From an uncultured Bacteroidota bacterium (GTDB lineage Bacteria; Bacteroidota; Bacteroidia; Chitinophagales; Chitinophagaceae), in the NCBI GenBank assembly GCA_903835145.1, contig CAILMA010000321.1:1-6310 (forward strand): 6,310 nucleotides of DNA. Reading direction: 5' to 3'. Both the position numbers and the translations under genes were made by a program. The number at the start of each line of letters is the position of its first letter. The first letter of the stretch is position 1. Shown here piece after piece: positions 1-6,062 of this stretch. The notes beneath the pieces were generated by a model. It searched no databases, had not been told where the DNA came from, and saw nothing but the letters and a program-made list of their open reading frames with translations.

Positions 1-939
1 ATTCTTTATGAAAACATGGTTCGGGACAGATTTCCTTTTAACTGTTATTGGTTTGAAGAGGGGATTGTTATTACAAAGACGAATGCCGATAACCTCAAAC
101 ACCTGTTTTCAAAAGTCGTGGCTATCAACAACATGCCTATAAACGAGGTGGTAGAGCGCATAAGGACCATAGTACCAGATACCAACTTTGCGTCGCTTAA
201 AGACAACATCTCAAGGTATCTATTCGACCCCTACGTTTTGCATGGTCTCGGCATCACCAATTCGCGAAGCTACATCGTATTCACGTTGCTCAATCTAAAA
301 AATGAAACCGTAAAAATAACCCCGGCACCGGCAGACGTAAGAGATATTCACTTCCTCACCGGGTTCGACAAAAATACATTTCTTCGCAGCAGCATTCAGC
401 AGCGGTACGGGTACAGATTTACAGATACGGGAAATTGTCTTTACTTTAAGTACGCCTCTTGCATGAATGACAAACGTTACCCATTCAAGGCCCTAAGGCA
501 AAGAATGGAGGAAGACATTGATGATAGAAAGCCGAAAAAAATAATAATAGACCTCAGGGATAATGGCGGCGGCAGGCCCTCACTGCTCGGCCCTTTTATT
601 ACGTACCTCAATTCCTTACCACAAAATAAAAAAGGCTCAATCTACGTGTTGGTGGGGCGCAAAACGTTTTCTGCGGCTATTTTAAACACAGTACAGTTAA
701 AAAATGAAACCTATGCTACCATAATAGGCGAGCCAACCAGTGGCAGCGTAACGCATTTCGGATCAGTAAAATTTATGAAGCTTCCTGAAACCCATATCAC
801 CATCATGTATTCAACACAATACGTTGCTACATCTGAAACTTATGACGGCTCCCTGCGACCAGACGTTCTAATTCCGGAGCGTTTCGCTGATTATAGCTCC
901 GGGTTTGATGCCGCTGTTAACTATGCCATGACCCACTAA
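1..939 (+). CDS. S41-family peptidase-like protein, 3' part (5' end outside window)
   Basis: The frame is open through base 1, and the first ATG (base 16) lies inside conserved sequence (FPFNCYWFEEG), so the true start is probably upstream; residue numbers here count from base 16. The pattern resembles secreted or envelope S41 proteins: an N-terminal PDZ-like stretch (roughly 20-80, with VVAINNMPINEVVERI and HGLGI), a core strand LYFKYASC (142-149), the S41 motif IIIDLRDNGGG (176-186), the nucleophile motif GRKTFSAA with probable catalytic Ser219, and GEPTSG (238-243). The end RPDVLIPERFADYSSGFDAAV is typical. In CtpA/Tsp-type proteases a catalytic Lys sits 25 residues after the Ser; here that position is Ser244. 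The protein may therefore use a tricorn-like charge relay (Glu274 lies 55 residues after the Ser), or be inactive. Family assignment is confident; activity and substrate are unknown. An ABC ATPase gene follows 64 bp downstream on the same strand. Confidence 0.85.
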   Translation: MLYENMVRDRFPFNCYWFEEGIVITKTNADNLKHLFSKVVAINNMPINEVVERIRTIVPDTNFASLKDNISRYLFDPYVLHGLGITNSRSYIVFTLLNLKNETVKITPAPADVRDIHFLTGFDKNTFLRSSIQQRYGYRFTDTGNCLYFKYASCMNDKRYPFKALRQRMEEDIDDRKPKKIIIDLRDNGGGRPSLLGPFITYLNSLPQNKKGSIYVLVGRKTFSAAILNTVQLKNETYATIIGEPTSGSVTHFGSVKFMKLPETHITIMYSTQYVATSETYDGSLRPDVLIPERFADYSSGFDAAVNYAMTH

Positions 940-1003
940 TCGGCGCCGGAATCAAATAATAGCTTTAAATTGCACGGGAATTTCAAAATCAATCTTACAG
1001 AAA

Positions 1004-1762
1004 ATGGCGGCTATTATACAGGTTAAAAATCTCGTTAAGTCATACGGAAGTTTTGAAGCGGTAAAAGACATTAGTTTCGAAGTAAAGGAGGGTGAAATTT
1101 TTGGCTTACTCGGACCCAATGGTGCCGGTAAAACAACAACGCTTGAAATCATAGAAACACTGCGCGAAAAAACTTCGGGTGAGATTATCGTAGACGGTAT
1201 AAACCTCGATAAAGACCCTCAGGCCATAAAAAACATTATTGGCGTGCAGTTGCAGGCTGCCGGTTACTATCCTAACCTCAATCTGAAACAAATCATCGAC
1301 CTTTTTTCAGGTTTGTACAACAGGGATGTAAACCCGATGGAACTGCTTGATACAGTGAACCTGAGGGACAAGGCCAAAAACAAATTCAAAGAACTTTCCG
1401 GCGGGCAGAAACAGCGCTTTTCAATAGCAACTACACTGATAAACCAACCTAAAATCATATTCCTTGATGAACCTACAACTGGCCTGGACCCCCAGGCACG
1501 CCGCAACCTGTGGGAGCTCATAAAGCAACTCCGCGACCGTGGTGCCACCGTAGTACTTACCACGCATTATATGGATGAAGCCGAAGAACTATGCGAAAGA
1601 GTTGCCATAATAGACAGCGGTAAAATCATAGCCATGAGCACACCCAATGACCTTATAGATGAGCTCCTTGCTTCCGGCTTCAAGCGCCCCAAAGAAGTAA
1701 AAGCCGCTAACCTTGAGGATGTATTCTTGAATATGACAGGTAAAGAATGGAGAGCCGACTAA
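1004..1762 (+). CDS. ABC transporter ATP-binding protein (DrrA/CcmA-like exporter class)
   Basis: This is a complete cytoplasmic nucleotide-binding subunit of 252 residues that would hydrolyse ATP to drive a membrane partner. All motifs are intact: Walker A GPNGAGKTT (37-45), Q-loop near Gln82/Gln84, signature LSGGQ (131-135), Walker B IIFLDE (151-156), D-loop GLD (160-162) and switch His188. The C-terminus LEDVFLNMTGKEWRAD is the usual end of ABC-2-type exporter ATPases, so the gene is not truncated despite its modest length. The start MAAIIQVKNLVKSYG matches the family; the leader shows no Shine-Dalgarno but is A-rich just before the ATG (cagaaaATG). TAGCTTTA at 960-967 is one mismatch from a Bacteroidota -7 box, without a good -33 element, so cotranscription with the S41 gene 64 bp upstream is also possible. 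ABC-2 permease genes often follow such ATPases directly; none is present here, so partner and substrate are unknown. A repeat block starts 8 bp after the stop. Confidence 0.95.
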   Translation: MAAIIQVKNLVKSYGSFEAVKDISFEVKEGEIFGLLGPNGAGKTTTLEIIETLREKTSGEIIVDGINLDKDPQAIKNIIGVQLQAAGYYPNLNLKQIIDLFSGLYNRDVNPMELLDTVNLRDKAKNKFKELSGGQKQRFSIATTLINQPKIIFLDEPTTGLDPQARRNLWELIKQLRDRGATVVLTTHYMDEAEELCERVAIIDSGKIIAMSTPNDLIDELLASGFKRPKEVKAANLEDVFLNMTGKEWRAD

Positions 1763-1770
1763 CGCCCTCG

Positions 1771-1810
1771 CCAACTTTCTTTCTCGTACGCGTTTGCAAC
1801 GCCCGTAAAA
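1771..1810 (+). repeat. 40-bp direct repeat, copy 1
   Basis: It begins CCAACTTTCTTTCTCGTAC and ends with GCCCGTAAAA, 8 bp after the ABC ATPase stop codon. It matches copy 2 at 38 of 40 positions; the differences are at 1790 (G here, C in copy 2) and 1807 (A here, C in copy 2). Inside it, GCGTT-TGC-AACGC can form a 5-bp hairpin. Homology stops abruptly on both sides. It is probably a dispersed intergenic element, but copies elsewhere in the genome cannot be seen from here. Confidence 0.9.
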
Positions 1811-1882
1811 AACTAATCTTGAAGGAGTCACATCATACCAGTTAGGCAGCTAATTTAAGCATGTAATTTGAATGTCATGTCA

Positions 1883-1909
1883 CCCCTTCTGCCGCTCGCG
1901 GAGAAGGGG
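1883..1909. repeat. REP-like palindrome
   Basis: CCCCTTCT (1883-1890) pairs with AGAAGGGG (1902-1909), and inside it CCGC (1892-1895) pairs with GCGG (1898-1901). This gives a nearly continuous 12-bp stem with one bulged G and a very small apex. The following CCGGGGGTTGAGG continues a GC-rich head of the kind found in intergenic palindromic repeats of many bacteria. No T-run follows on either strand, so it does not look like an intrinsic terminator. A role in 3'-end mRNA protection or as a REP/REPIN-type element is inference. Confidence 0.75.
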
Positions 1910-1940
1910 CCGGGGGTTGAGGACACCAGCATAGAGATGC

Positions 1941-1980
1941 CCAACTTTCTTTCTCGTACCCGTTTGCAACGCCCGTCAAA
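1941..1980 (+). repeat. 40-bp direct repeat, copy 2
   Basis: This is the second copy of the element at 1771-1810, displaced by exactly 170 bp with no internal gaps. The change at 1960 shortens its internal hairpin to CGTT-TGC-AACG. Both copies lie in the same orientation and bracket the 1883-1909 palindrome, so the three pieces may form one composite element. Confidence 0.9.
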
Positions 1981-2033
1981 ATCAAACCCAGTATCCTTCC
2001 TTTCCTTTCAATCCTAAAAATCAAGGTTCAGAC

Positions 2034-2058
2034 AAAAACCGAATCCCGCGAAGGCTTC
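2034..2058 (-). terminator. Weak candidate terminator of the oxidoreductase gene
   Basis: On the minus strand, 15 nt after the TAG stop at 2073-2075, GAAGCC and GGATTC can pair around a TTCGCG loop with one mismatch (2041-2058). Two G and then TTTTT (2034-2038) follow. The short, imperfect stem and the interrupted T-tract make this only a tentative intrinsic terminator. Confidence 0.3.
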
Positions 2059-2072
2059 AAACTGTTTTTCTC

Positions 2073-2918
2073 CTATTGTTTACCAATCACAGTCCAGTCG
2101 TCTTGTCCGTGCCCGTCAGCTATCCATTTGTCCATGGCTGCAGCTACCGATGGTATCACCATTAGCGGGCGTTGAGCACGCTCTGATTCCTCTACCATAA
2201 GTCGGGCGTCCTTGCGGGCCATGTTCAGCTCCCACGTCGGTTCATCAAACGTGCCCGATGTCATTTTTTTGAGCCGTGCAGGCAGCATTCCTGCCGGGTT
2301 CCAGGTATCAAACAATGCAAAAACATCGCTGGTAGGGATATCAAGCGATTTCGCGAGCGAAAGCGTATCAGCCACGCCTGCCGTCATTGCTATCAGGAAA
2401 AGGTTACCCAGCAATTTCATGCCTGCGGCTTTGTTGATTACCTCCCCAAAATTGATCACCTTTCCCGTCATTTCAGCAAGTTCGGGTTCCAGTAGCTTGA
2501 TGAGTTCCTGGTTGCCGGAAACCAGCATTGTGCCAGTGCTTTCCAGTGCATTCTGCGGCCCCATAAACACAGGTGCATGCACATAGGTAAAGCCTTTTTC
2601 TTTCCATTCATTGGTGCGCTTTAGCGCGCCCTCAGCTGATGTGGTGGTATGATCTATGATTATTACTCCCGGTTCAAAATTCTTACTTGCGGCCGCAAGT
2701 ATCTCATCAACCGATTGGTCGTCCTTAAGTGTAAGGTGTATACGACCAGCTCCTTTCACAGCATCTGCAACATTGCTAATAGCCACGGCTCCTGCCGCTT
2801 CCAGCGCTTTTGCTTTTTCCGGTGTTCTGTTCCATACCTGCACATGTTTGCCTTTTTTCAACATGGCTCTTACGAAGTTGGCGCCCAGGTGGCCCATACC
2901 TAAAAATGCAATCATCAT
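2073..2918 (-). CDS. NAD(P)-dependent oxidoreductase, beta-hydroxyacid dehydrogenase / 6PGDH-like superfamily
   Basis: This is a complete 281-residue cytoplasmic enzyme of the 3-hydroxyisobutyrate/glyoxylate-succinic-semialdehyde reductase superfamily, which interconverts 2- or 3-hydroxyacids (or related imines) and their oxo forms with NAD(P)H. The N-terminal Rossmann fold has IAFLGMGHLG (GxGxxG at 7-12), and WNRT (29-32) follows beta-2, where Arg31 suggests NADPH preference. The all-alpha C-terminal domain begins near NKAAGMKLLGN (162-172), which supplies the probable catalytic Lys168 and conserved Asn172. The usual substrate-loop signature D-x-PVSGG is replaced by HAPVFMGPQNA (114-124), so the substrate is likely not the classical one and I give no symbol. 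The protein starts with two Met codons (2918 and 2915); starting at the second gives the commoner MIAFLG form. A good -7 box lies 12 nt upstream. The neighbouring genes do not suggest a pathway. Confidence 0.9.
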   Translation of the reverse strand: MMIAFLGMGHLGANFVRAMLKKGKHVQVWNRTPEKAKALEAAGAVAISNVADAVKGAGRIHLTLKDDQSVDEILAAASKNFEPGVIIIDHTTTSAEGALKRTNEWKEKGFTYVHAPVFMGPQNALESTGTMLVSGNQELIKLLEPELAEMTGKVINFGEVINKAAGMKLLGNLFLIAMTAGVADTLSLAKSLDIPTSDVFALFDTWNPAGMLPARLKKMTSGTFDEPTWELNMARKDARLMVEESERAQRPLMVIPSVAAAMDKWIADGHGQDDWTVIGKQ

Positions 2919-2930
2919 TTCGATTTTTCA

Positions 2931-2938
2931 CAAAGGTA
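2931..2938 (-). promoter_or_regulatory. Bacteroidota -7 promoter box of the oxidoreductase gene
   Basis: Read on the minus strand the bases are TACCTTTG, an exact match to the TAnnTTTG -7 consensus of the Bacteroidota primary sigma factor. The box ends 12 nt before the ATG at 2918, so the transcript would have a very short leader. A TTG lies only 12 nt upstream of the box, closer than the usual -33 spacing of about 19, so the -33 element is imperfect. Confidence 0.5.
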
Positions 2939-3055
2939 GGGGGACACGCCCAATTCGCATTTAAATAAATTGTGGTTTTTCATTAATGTCTCCCTATGGT
3001 CCTATTACATAAAAAATGCGTTGCGACCGAGATTCCTTACCCACTATCATACCAT

Positions 3056-3082
3056 AAAAAAAGCCCCGAATCGCTTCAGGGC
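3056..3082 (-). terminator. Intrinsic terminator of the metalloprotease transcript
   Basis: On the minus strand GCCC-T-GAA and TTC-G-GGGC enclose a GCGA loop (3063-3082). This is an 8-position stem with one internal mismatch, followed at once by seven T (3056-3062). It is the best terminator signal in the window. It lies about 270 nt beyond the protease stop codon and about 120 nt before the oxidoreductase promoter box, so it separates the two tandem genes. Confidence 0.8.
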
Positions 3083-3083
3083 C

Positions 3084-3109
3084 ATTATGATTTAATATTT
3101 TATCATAAT
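3084..3109. repeat. AT-rich inverted repeat
   Basis: ATTATGAT (3084-3091) and ATCATAAT (3102-3109) are perfect 8-bp inverted arms around a 10-nt AT-only loop. They abut the terminator stem on its upstream side in the protease transcript. The pair may form a secondary weak hairpin in the same 3' untranslated region, or be a protein-binding palindrome. Confidence 0.6.
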
Positions 3110-3163
3110 TTAATTGCTTTTGAAAATGGGCAACAACACACAACGAAACACGCAGTTTAGCTG

Positions 3164-3191
3164 CTTTGGCGTGCGGAGCTGTTCGCCAAAG
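3164..3191. repeat. Hairpin with CTTTGGCG arms
   Basis: CTTTGGCG (3164-3171) and CGCCAAAG (3184-3191) form a perfect 8-bp stem around a 12-nt loop. It lies next to a second large hairpin (3194-3252) in the 3' untranslated region of the protease gene. The pair looks like a composite intergenic repeat element. Confidence 0.7.
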
Positions 3192-3193
3192 TG

Positions 3194-3252
3194 CCGCTTT
3201 CTTTTGCTACTCCTTTTCTTTGCGGCAGCACAAAGAAAAGTAAAGAAGCGGG
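3194..3252. repeat. Long nested hairpin
   Basis: The inner arms CTTTTCTTTG (3213-3222) and CAAAGAAAAG (3231-3240) are perfect 10-bp complements around an 8-nt loop. The outer arms CCGCTTTCTTT (3194-3204) and AAAGAAGCGG (3243-3252) also pair, with one bulged T. The structure is symmetric enough to fold in RNA from either strand. It has no T-tail of a terminator and resembles dispersed intergenic repeats of Bacteroidota, which I infer from pattern only. Confidence 0.7.
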
Positions 3253-3340
3253 GATTACAAGCCACAAAATCAAACAACTATATTTTAAAATTTCTCATCA
3301 TAAATGCTTGCTTAGGCCTATAAAAATAAACCAGAATGAT

Positions 3341-3352
3341 AACTCCGGAGTT
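3341..3352. repeat. 12-bp perfect palindrome after the protease stop
   Basis: AACTCCGGAGTT is self-complementary and begins one base beyond the protease stop codon on the minus strand. It has no T-tail and only a short stem, so terminator function is unlikely; it may be fortuitous. Confidence 0.4.
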
Positions 3353-3353
3353 T

Positions 3354-5570
3354 CTAATATACCACAAGCTTCTCAGTACTTGCCTTACCATTAATAATAA
3401 CAGTCACCAGGTAAATACCCGCTACTGGCGTCACAGACCTATCGATAGTCTCCTCTGCAATAGCATCCGGCGCATAACTGTTATGGAGTTGATAAACAAC
3501 CCGTCCGGTAATGTCTTTAACCATTATGGTAGCACTGCCATCGTAGCCAGTCTTAAACAGAATATTGCAGCCGTTCGTTGCCGGGTTAGGTGATAATTTC
3601 AATGAACCCGCAGCAGCTGTAGGAGCCAGTACTTCAGCCGGGAATTGGTAAGTATAAAAATTGTCGAGGTAGCAGTTATTGCCTATATCGCCGGGCCAGT
3701 AACGGAACCTGAAAAAGGTATTAGCCGTGCGGTATGCGGTCGGGATATTAATGGCATGTGCCACCCACTGGCTGGCTGATGTTGGTACAAATTCCAGACT
3801 GGAATAAGTATTGTTGATAAGGCTGGTGCCTGATGCGCCACCTATCCTCGTCCATTGTGCGCCACCATTGGTACTTGCATCTATCTCCATAGAGTCGGTA
3901 GTACCACTGCCGGGTATACGGCAACCAGACGTGTAAAAGTTGAGGTAGTAATTACCTGTAATACCAGCGAGGTTGAAGCCCGGCGTAAACAAGTCATCAT
4001 GGTCGCCAAGTGCTGTACCTACTGTTTTATCAGTTGTGTCAAAAGAGCGGTAGCGCATACACTTGCCATCGCCGTCAGCACTTGCACCGCTATAAAAATC
4101 CCACTTGAAATTGTTCCTGTAGTAGTTAAACATAGGCCAGTTGCCACAATTGGCCGGGTCAAAATTCTGAACATAACCCCAAGGGCTTACGCCAGCGGTA
4201 TCAGCAACATACACTGCCTGTGTATTCACAAGTGTATCGCTGCCGGCATTAGATATAGCAACTTCAGTCACCGTAACATAACCAGGCACAGTAAAGCGAT
4301 TGATGACAGTAGTAAGGCTGGAAACCGATGGTGTACTTGCTCCATTGGAGAAAGTCCATTGTACGTCAGATAAAGTGTCGTTCCAGCTTGTATTGCGGAA
4401 AAGGAAGCTATTGCTGTTGTTCAGTGTAAGGAAGTACGAGCGGTCATCAGATACAAACGAACCACCTGTGCCCCTGTTCATAATATAGTCCGCTACCGGT
4501 GGCAAGTCAGGCATTGGGGCCAATGCACCCGTTGCAGAAAGGTTTGCAGCAGTAATTAAATTATTTCTGCCTGCAGTAGTGCTCGTCAGAGCCGTGCGCA
4601 TCCTGAAACACTGTCCCTTTGTAAACATTTCCTGGCAGTAGGTATAGTCCATTATGTTTTGAGAATTGGCAGTATCCGGGTAGTCAACCAGCGAGTCACC
4701 TCCACTTGCTGTTCTGTAGTGCTTCAAATAGCCCGTTGCACAGGCAGTATCGTATAAAGCCGAAGCGACGCAACCAACCGGGTTATGCCCCTTCGTTGGC
4801 GGGGTATCATCAACATGGTCATCGCCGCAGGCAACTGCCGGGTTATTGGTATTTCCCCATGGGTGCTGCAGGTTAAGGACGTGCCCAATTTCATGAGGCA
4901 CCGTCTTTGCATAGTTTGCATAATCATAAAGCACAATTACACCATCATAATAAGGCTGATAGGCAGCCATGCCGGGCAGGTAAGCATATGCAGCAGCTCC
5001 CGTTGCGCTCGCCCCAAACGTCCTGATAACCCATATGTTTACATACTTATTCTGAGGCCAGGGGTCAAATTTCGCACCATCATCAGCCACCGTAGTGAGG
5101 TAAGACATATGGCGCACAACACCCTTGGTAGGTTTGCCATTGGGGTCTATTGTAGCAAGGTGCAGCCTCATTCTTGGGTTGCCTACCCATTTTTTAAACG
5201 GATTAATTACGCCGCTGGTATCGGTGTTCTGGCACATATACACGGTTGCCCAATACTGCGCCGCTTCGTATATCACATCATCCGAAAGGTTCTCCACACT
5301 ATAGTCATGCACTATATGCACCACCATAGGTATGTCGAAAATTGTTGTATCACTTGCGCTTATAGCAGTGGTTCTCGCAGCTGCTCCCGCCGCTGTTTTC
5401 TCAATGTTAGAGCCTATTTGGTCTTCAAATTGTTTTTCCAGGTCAAGGATTCCCGGGTATTTTTTAACCATTTCCCAATACTTCGTATCGGTTGCACAAG
5501 GCTTTTGAGCACTGGCCGAAAATCCCAGACTCAAGATAGAGATTAAGGTAATTCCTATTTTTTTGAGCAT
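3354..5570 (-). CDS. Secreted M43-family (cytophagalysin/pappalysin-like) zinc metalloprotease with T9SS sorting domain
   Basis: This complete 738-residue protein is probably secreted or cell-surface-attached through the type IX secretion system and cuts extracellular proteins or peptides. A Sec signal peptide (1-21, cleavage after SASA) precedes a short pro-region. The catalytic domain (about 78-345) starts at IPMVVHIVHDY and has the zinc motif HEIGHVLNLQH: His226, His230 and His236 bind zinc and Glu227 is the catalytic base. It also has the M43 motif DDHVDDTPPT (250-259) and the Met-turn NIMDY (305-309, Met307), so the active site appears intact. Next come a PKD-like beta domain (about 357-457) and a choice-of-anchor-J/MAM-like jelly roll (about 465-650, from NFD at 469-471 to YLDNFYTYQF). 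The type A sorting domain (659-738) runs from LSPNPA through GIYLVTV to KLVVY. The start is followed directly by the signal peptide and preceded by an A-rich leader. The protein substrate is unknown. Confidence 0.93.
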   Translation of the reverse strand: MLKKIGITLISILSLGFSASAQKPCATDTKYWEMVKKYPGILDLEKQFEDQIGSNIEKTAAGAAARTTAISASDTTIFDIPMVVHIVHDYSVENLSDDVIYEAAQYWATVYMCQNTDTSGVINPFKKWVGNPRMRLHLATIDPNGKPTKGVVRHMSYLTTVADDGAKFDPWPQNKYVNIWVIRTFGASATGAAAYAYLPGMAAYQPYYDGVIVLYDYANYAKTVPHEIGHVLNLQHPWGNTNNPAVACGDDHVDDTPPTKGHNPVGCVASALYDTACATGYLKHYRTASGGDSLVDYPDTANSQNIMDYTYCQEMFTKGQCFRMRTALTSTTAGRNNLITAANLSATGALAPMPDLPPVADYIMNRGTGGSFVSDDRSYFLTLNNSNSFLFRNTSWNDTLSDVQWTFSNGASTPSVSSLTTVINRFTVPGYVTVTEVAISNAGSDTLVNTQAVYVADTAGVSPWGYVQNFDPANCGNWPMFNYYRNNFKWDFYSGASADGDGKCMRYRSFDTTDKTVGTALGDHDDLFTPGFNLAGITGNYYLNFYTSGCRIPGSGTTDSMEIDASTNGGAQWTRIGGASGTSLINNTYSSLEFVPTSASQWVAHAINIPTAYRTANTFFRFRYWPGDIGNNCYLDNFYTYQFPAEVLAPTAAAGSLKLSPNPATNGCNILFKTGYDGSATIMVKDITGRVVYQLHNSYAPDAIAEETIDRSVTPVAGIYLVTVIINGKASTEKLVVY

Positions 5571-5600
5571 TTTAAATTTTTTTGTAATTTTTTTGATGTG

Positions 5601-5608
5601 CGAAGATA
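5601..5608 (-). promoter_or_regulatory. Candidate -7 promoter box of the metalloprotease gene
   Basis: On the minus strand the bases read TATCTTCG, one mismatch from TAnnTTTG, ending 30 nt before the ATG at 5570. A TTG about 23 nt further upstream could serve as the -33 element but is a few bases too far. The leader between box and start is very A-rich (for example TTACAAAAAAATTTAAA), as is common for Shine-Dalgarno-independent starts in Bacteroidota. Confidence 0.35.
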
Positions 5609-6044
5609 GGATAATATTCGAACAGGTATAACAATAAATTAACGTGGACCAACTGTTCTGTTTCTGCTATTGCTATTCTGTATATAGGCTTTCGACAACT
5701 AACGCTCTATTAATTAGAAATGATAAAATGACAACCTCATCCGCAAATATCAAAATATTATTACCTCACTTTTACCCGTATATTCTGATTTAAAAAAATA
5801 TTTTATTGACTTTCTGACATAAAATTCACTCTTTCTACATGCCCTGGACATAGCCTGACCTGTTGGGTAACTTTATTTCTTATTATTATAACTGACATGC
5901 ATACTTATTGTGCCAAAAAAGATATTTTGTACCGTAAGTAGTATTTCAGCAGTCTATTTTGCCAATATTACATACTTTTCACACACTATTTCACCACACC
6001 AAGAGCTCTGTCTTTAGGCATGAGTCTACACATACACTCTGCCA

Positions 6045-6062
6045 TTGAATGAATACATTCAA
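6045..6062. repeat. Inverted repeat TTGAATG-N4-CATTCAA
   Basis: Two perfect 7-bp arms flank a 4-bp AATA centre within the AT-rich geneless region. The size and symmetry would suit a dimeric transcription-factor site, or a small hairpin, but no adjacent gene is visible that it could control. Confidence 0.45.

Larger units (their letters stand above)
1763..2072. other. Convergent intergenic region with repeat block
   Basis: These 310 bp separate the 3' ends of the ABC ATPase gene and the minus-strand oxidoreductase gene. I see no credible gene. The stretch holds two copies of a 40-bp direct repeat, a long palindrome between them, and a weak terminator-like hairpin for the minus-strand gene; each is listed separately. 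No clear T-tailed intrinsic terminator for the ABC gene is visible. Confidence 0.8.
2919..3353. other. Non-coding region between tandem minus-strand genes
   Basis: These 435 bp carry, in minus-strand order, the 3' untranslated region of the metalloprotease gene with several hairpins, its terminator, and then the promoter of the oxidoreductase gene. Short plus-strand open frames here run across the hairpins and low-complexity tracts and do not look like genes. Confidence 0.75.

Noticed and set aside
1883..1909. Intrinsic terminator for the ABC ATPase gene
   Set aside because: The stem is strong, but GC-rich sequence rather than a T-run follows it on the plus strand, and no T-run follows on the minus strand. 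A repeat element is the better reading.
1771..1980. A CRISPR-like array
   Set aside because: There are only two repeat units, separated by 130 bp, far longer than CRISPR spacers, and no cas gene is near.
2212..2964. Plus-strand open frames over the oxidoreductase gene
   Set aside because: They mirror the coding strand of a protein with intact family motifs and show no motifs of their own.
3114..3323. A 69-codon plus-strand open frame with a hydrophobic Leu/Phe run
   Set aside because: The hydrophobic run is the translation of the CTTTTCTTTG hairpin arm. The frame spans two hairpins, has no promoter and resembles no protein family.
4785..5546. A 253-codon plus-strand open frame
   Set aside because: It lies wholly antisense to the well-supported metalloprotease gene, and its translation is rich in His, Cys and Arg with no recognisable domain. 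The same holds for the plus-strand frame at 3855-4373.
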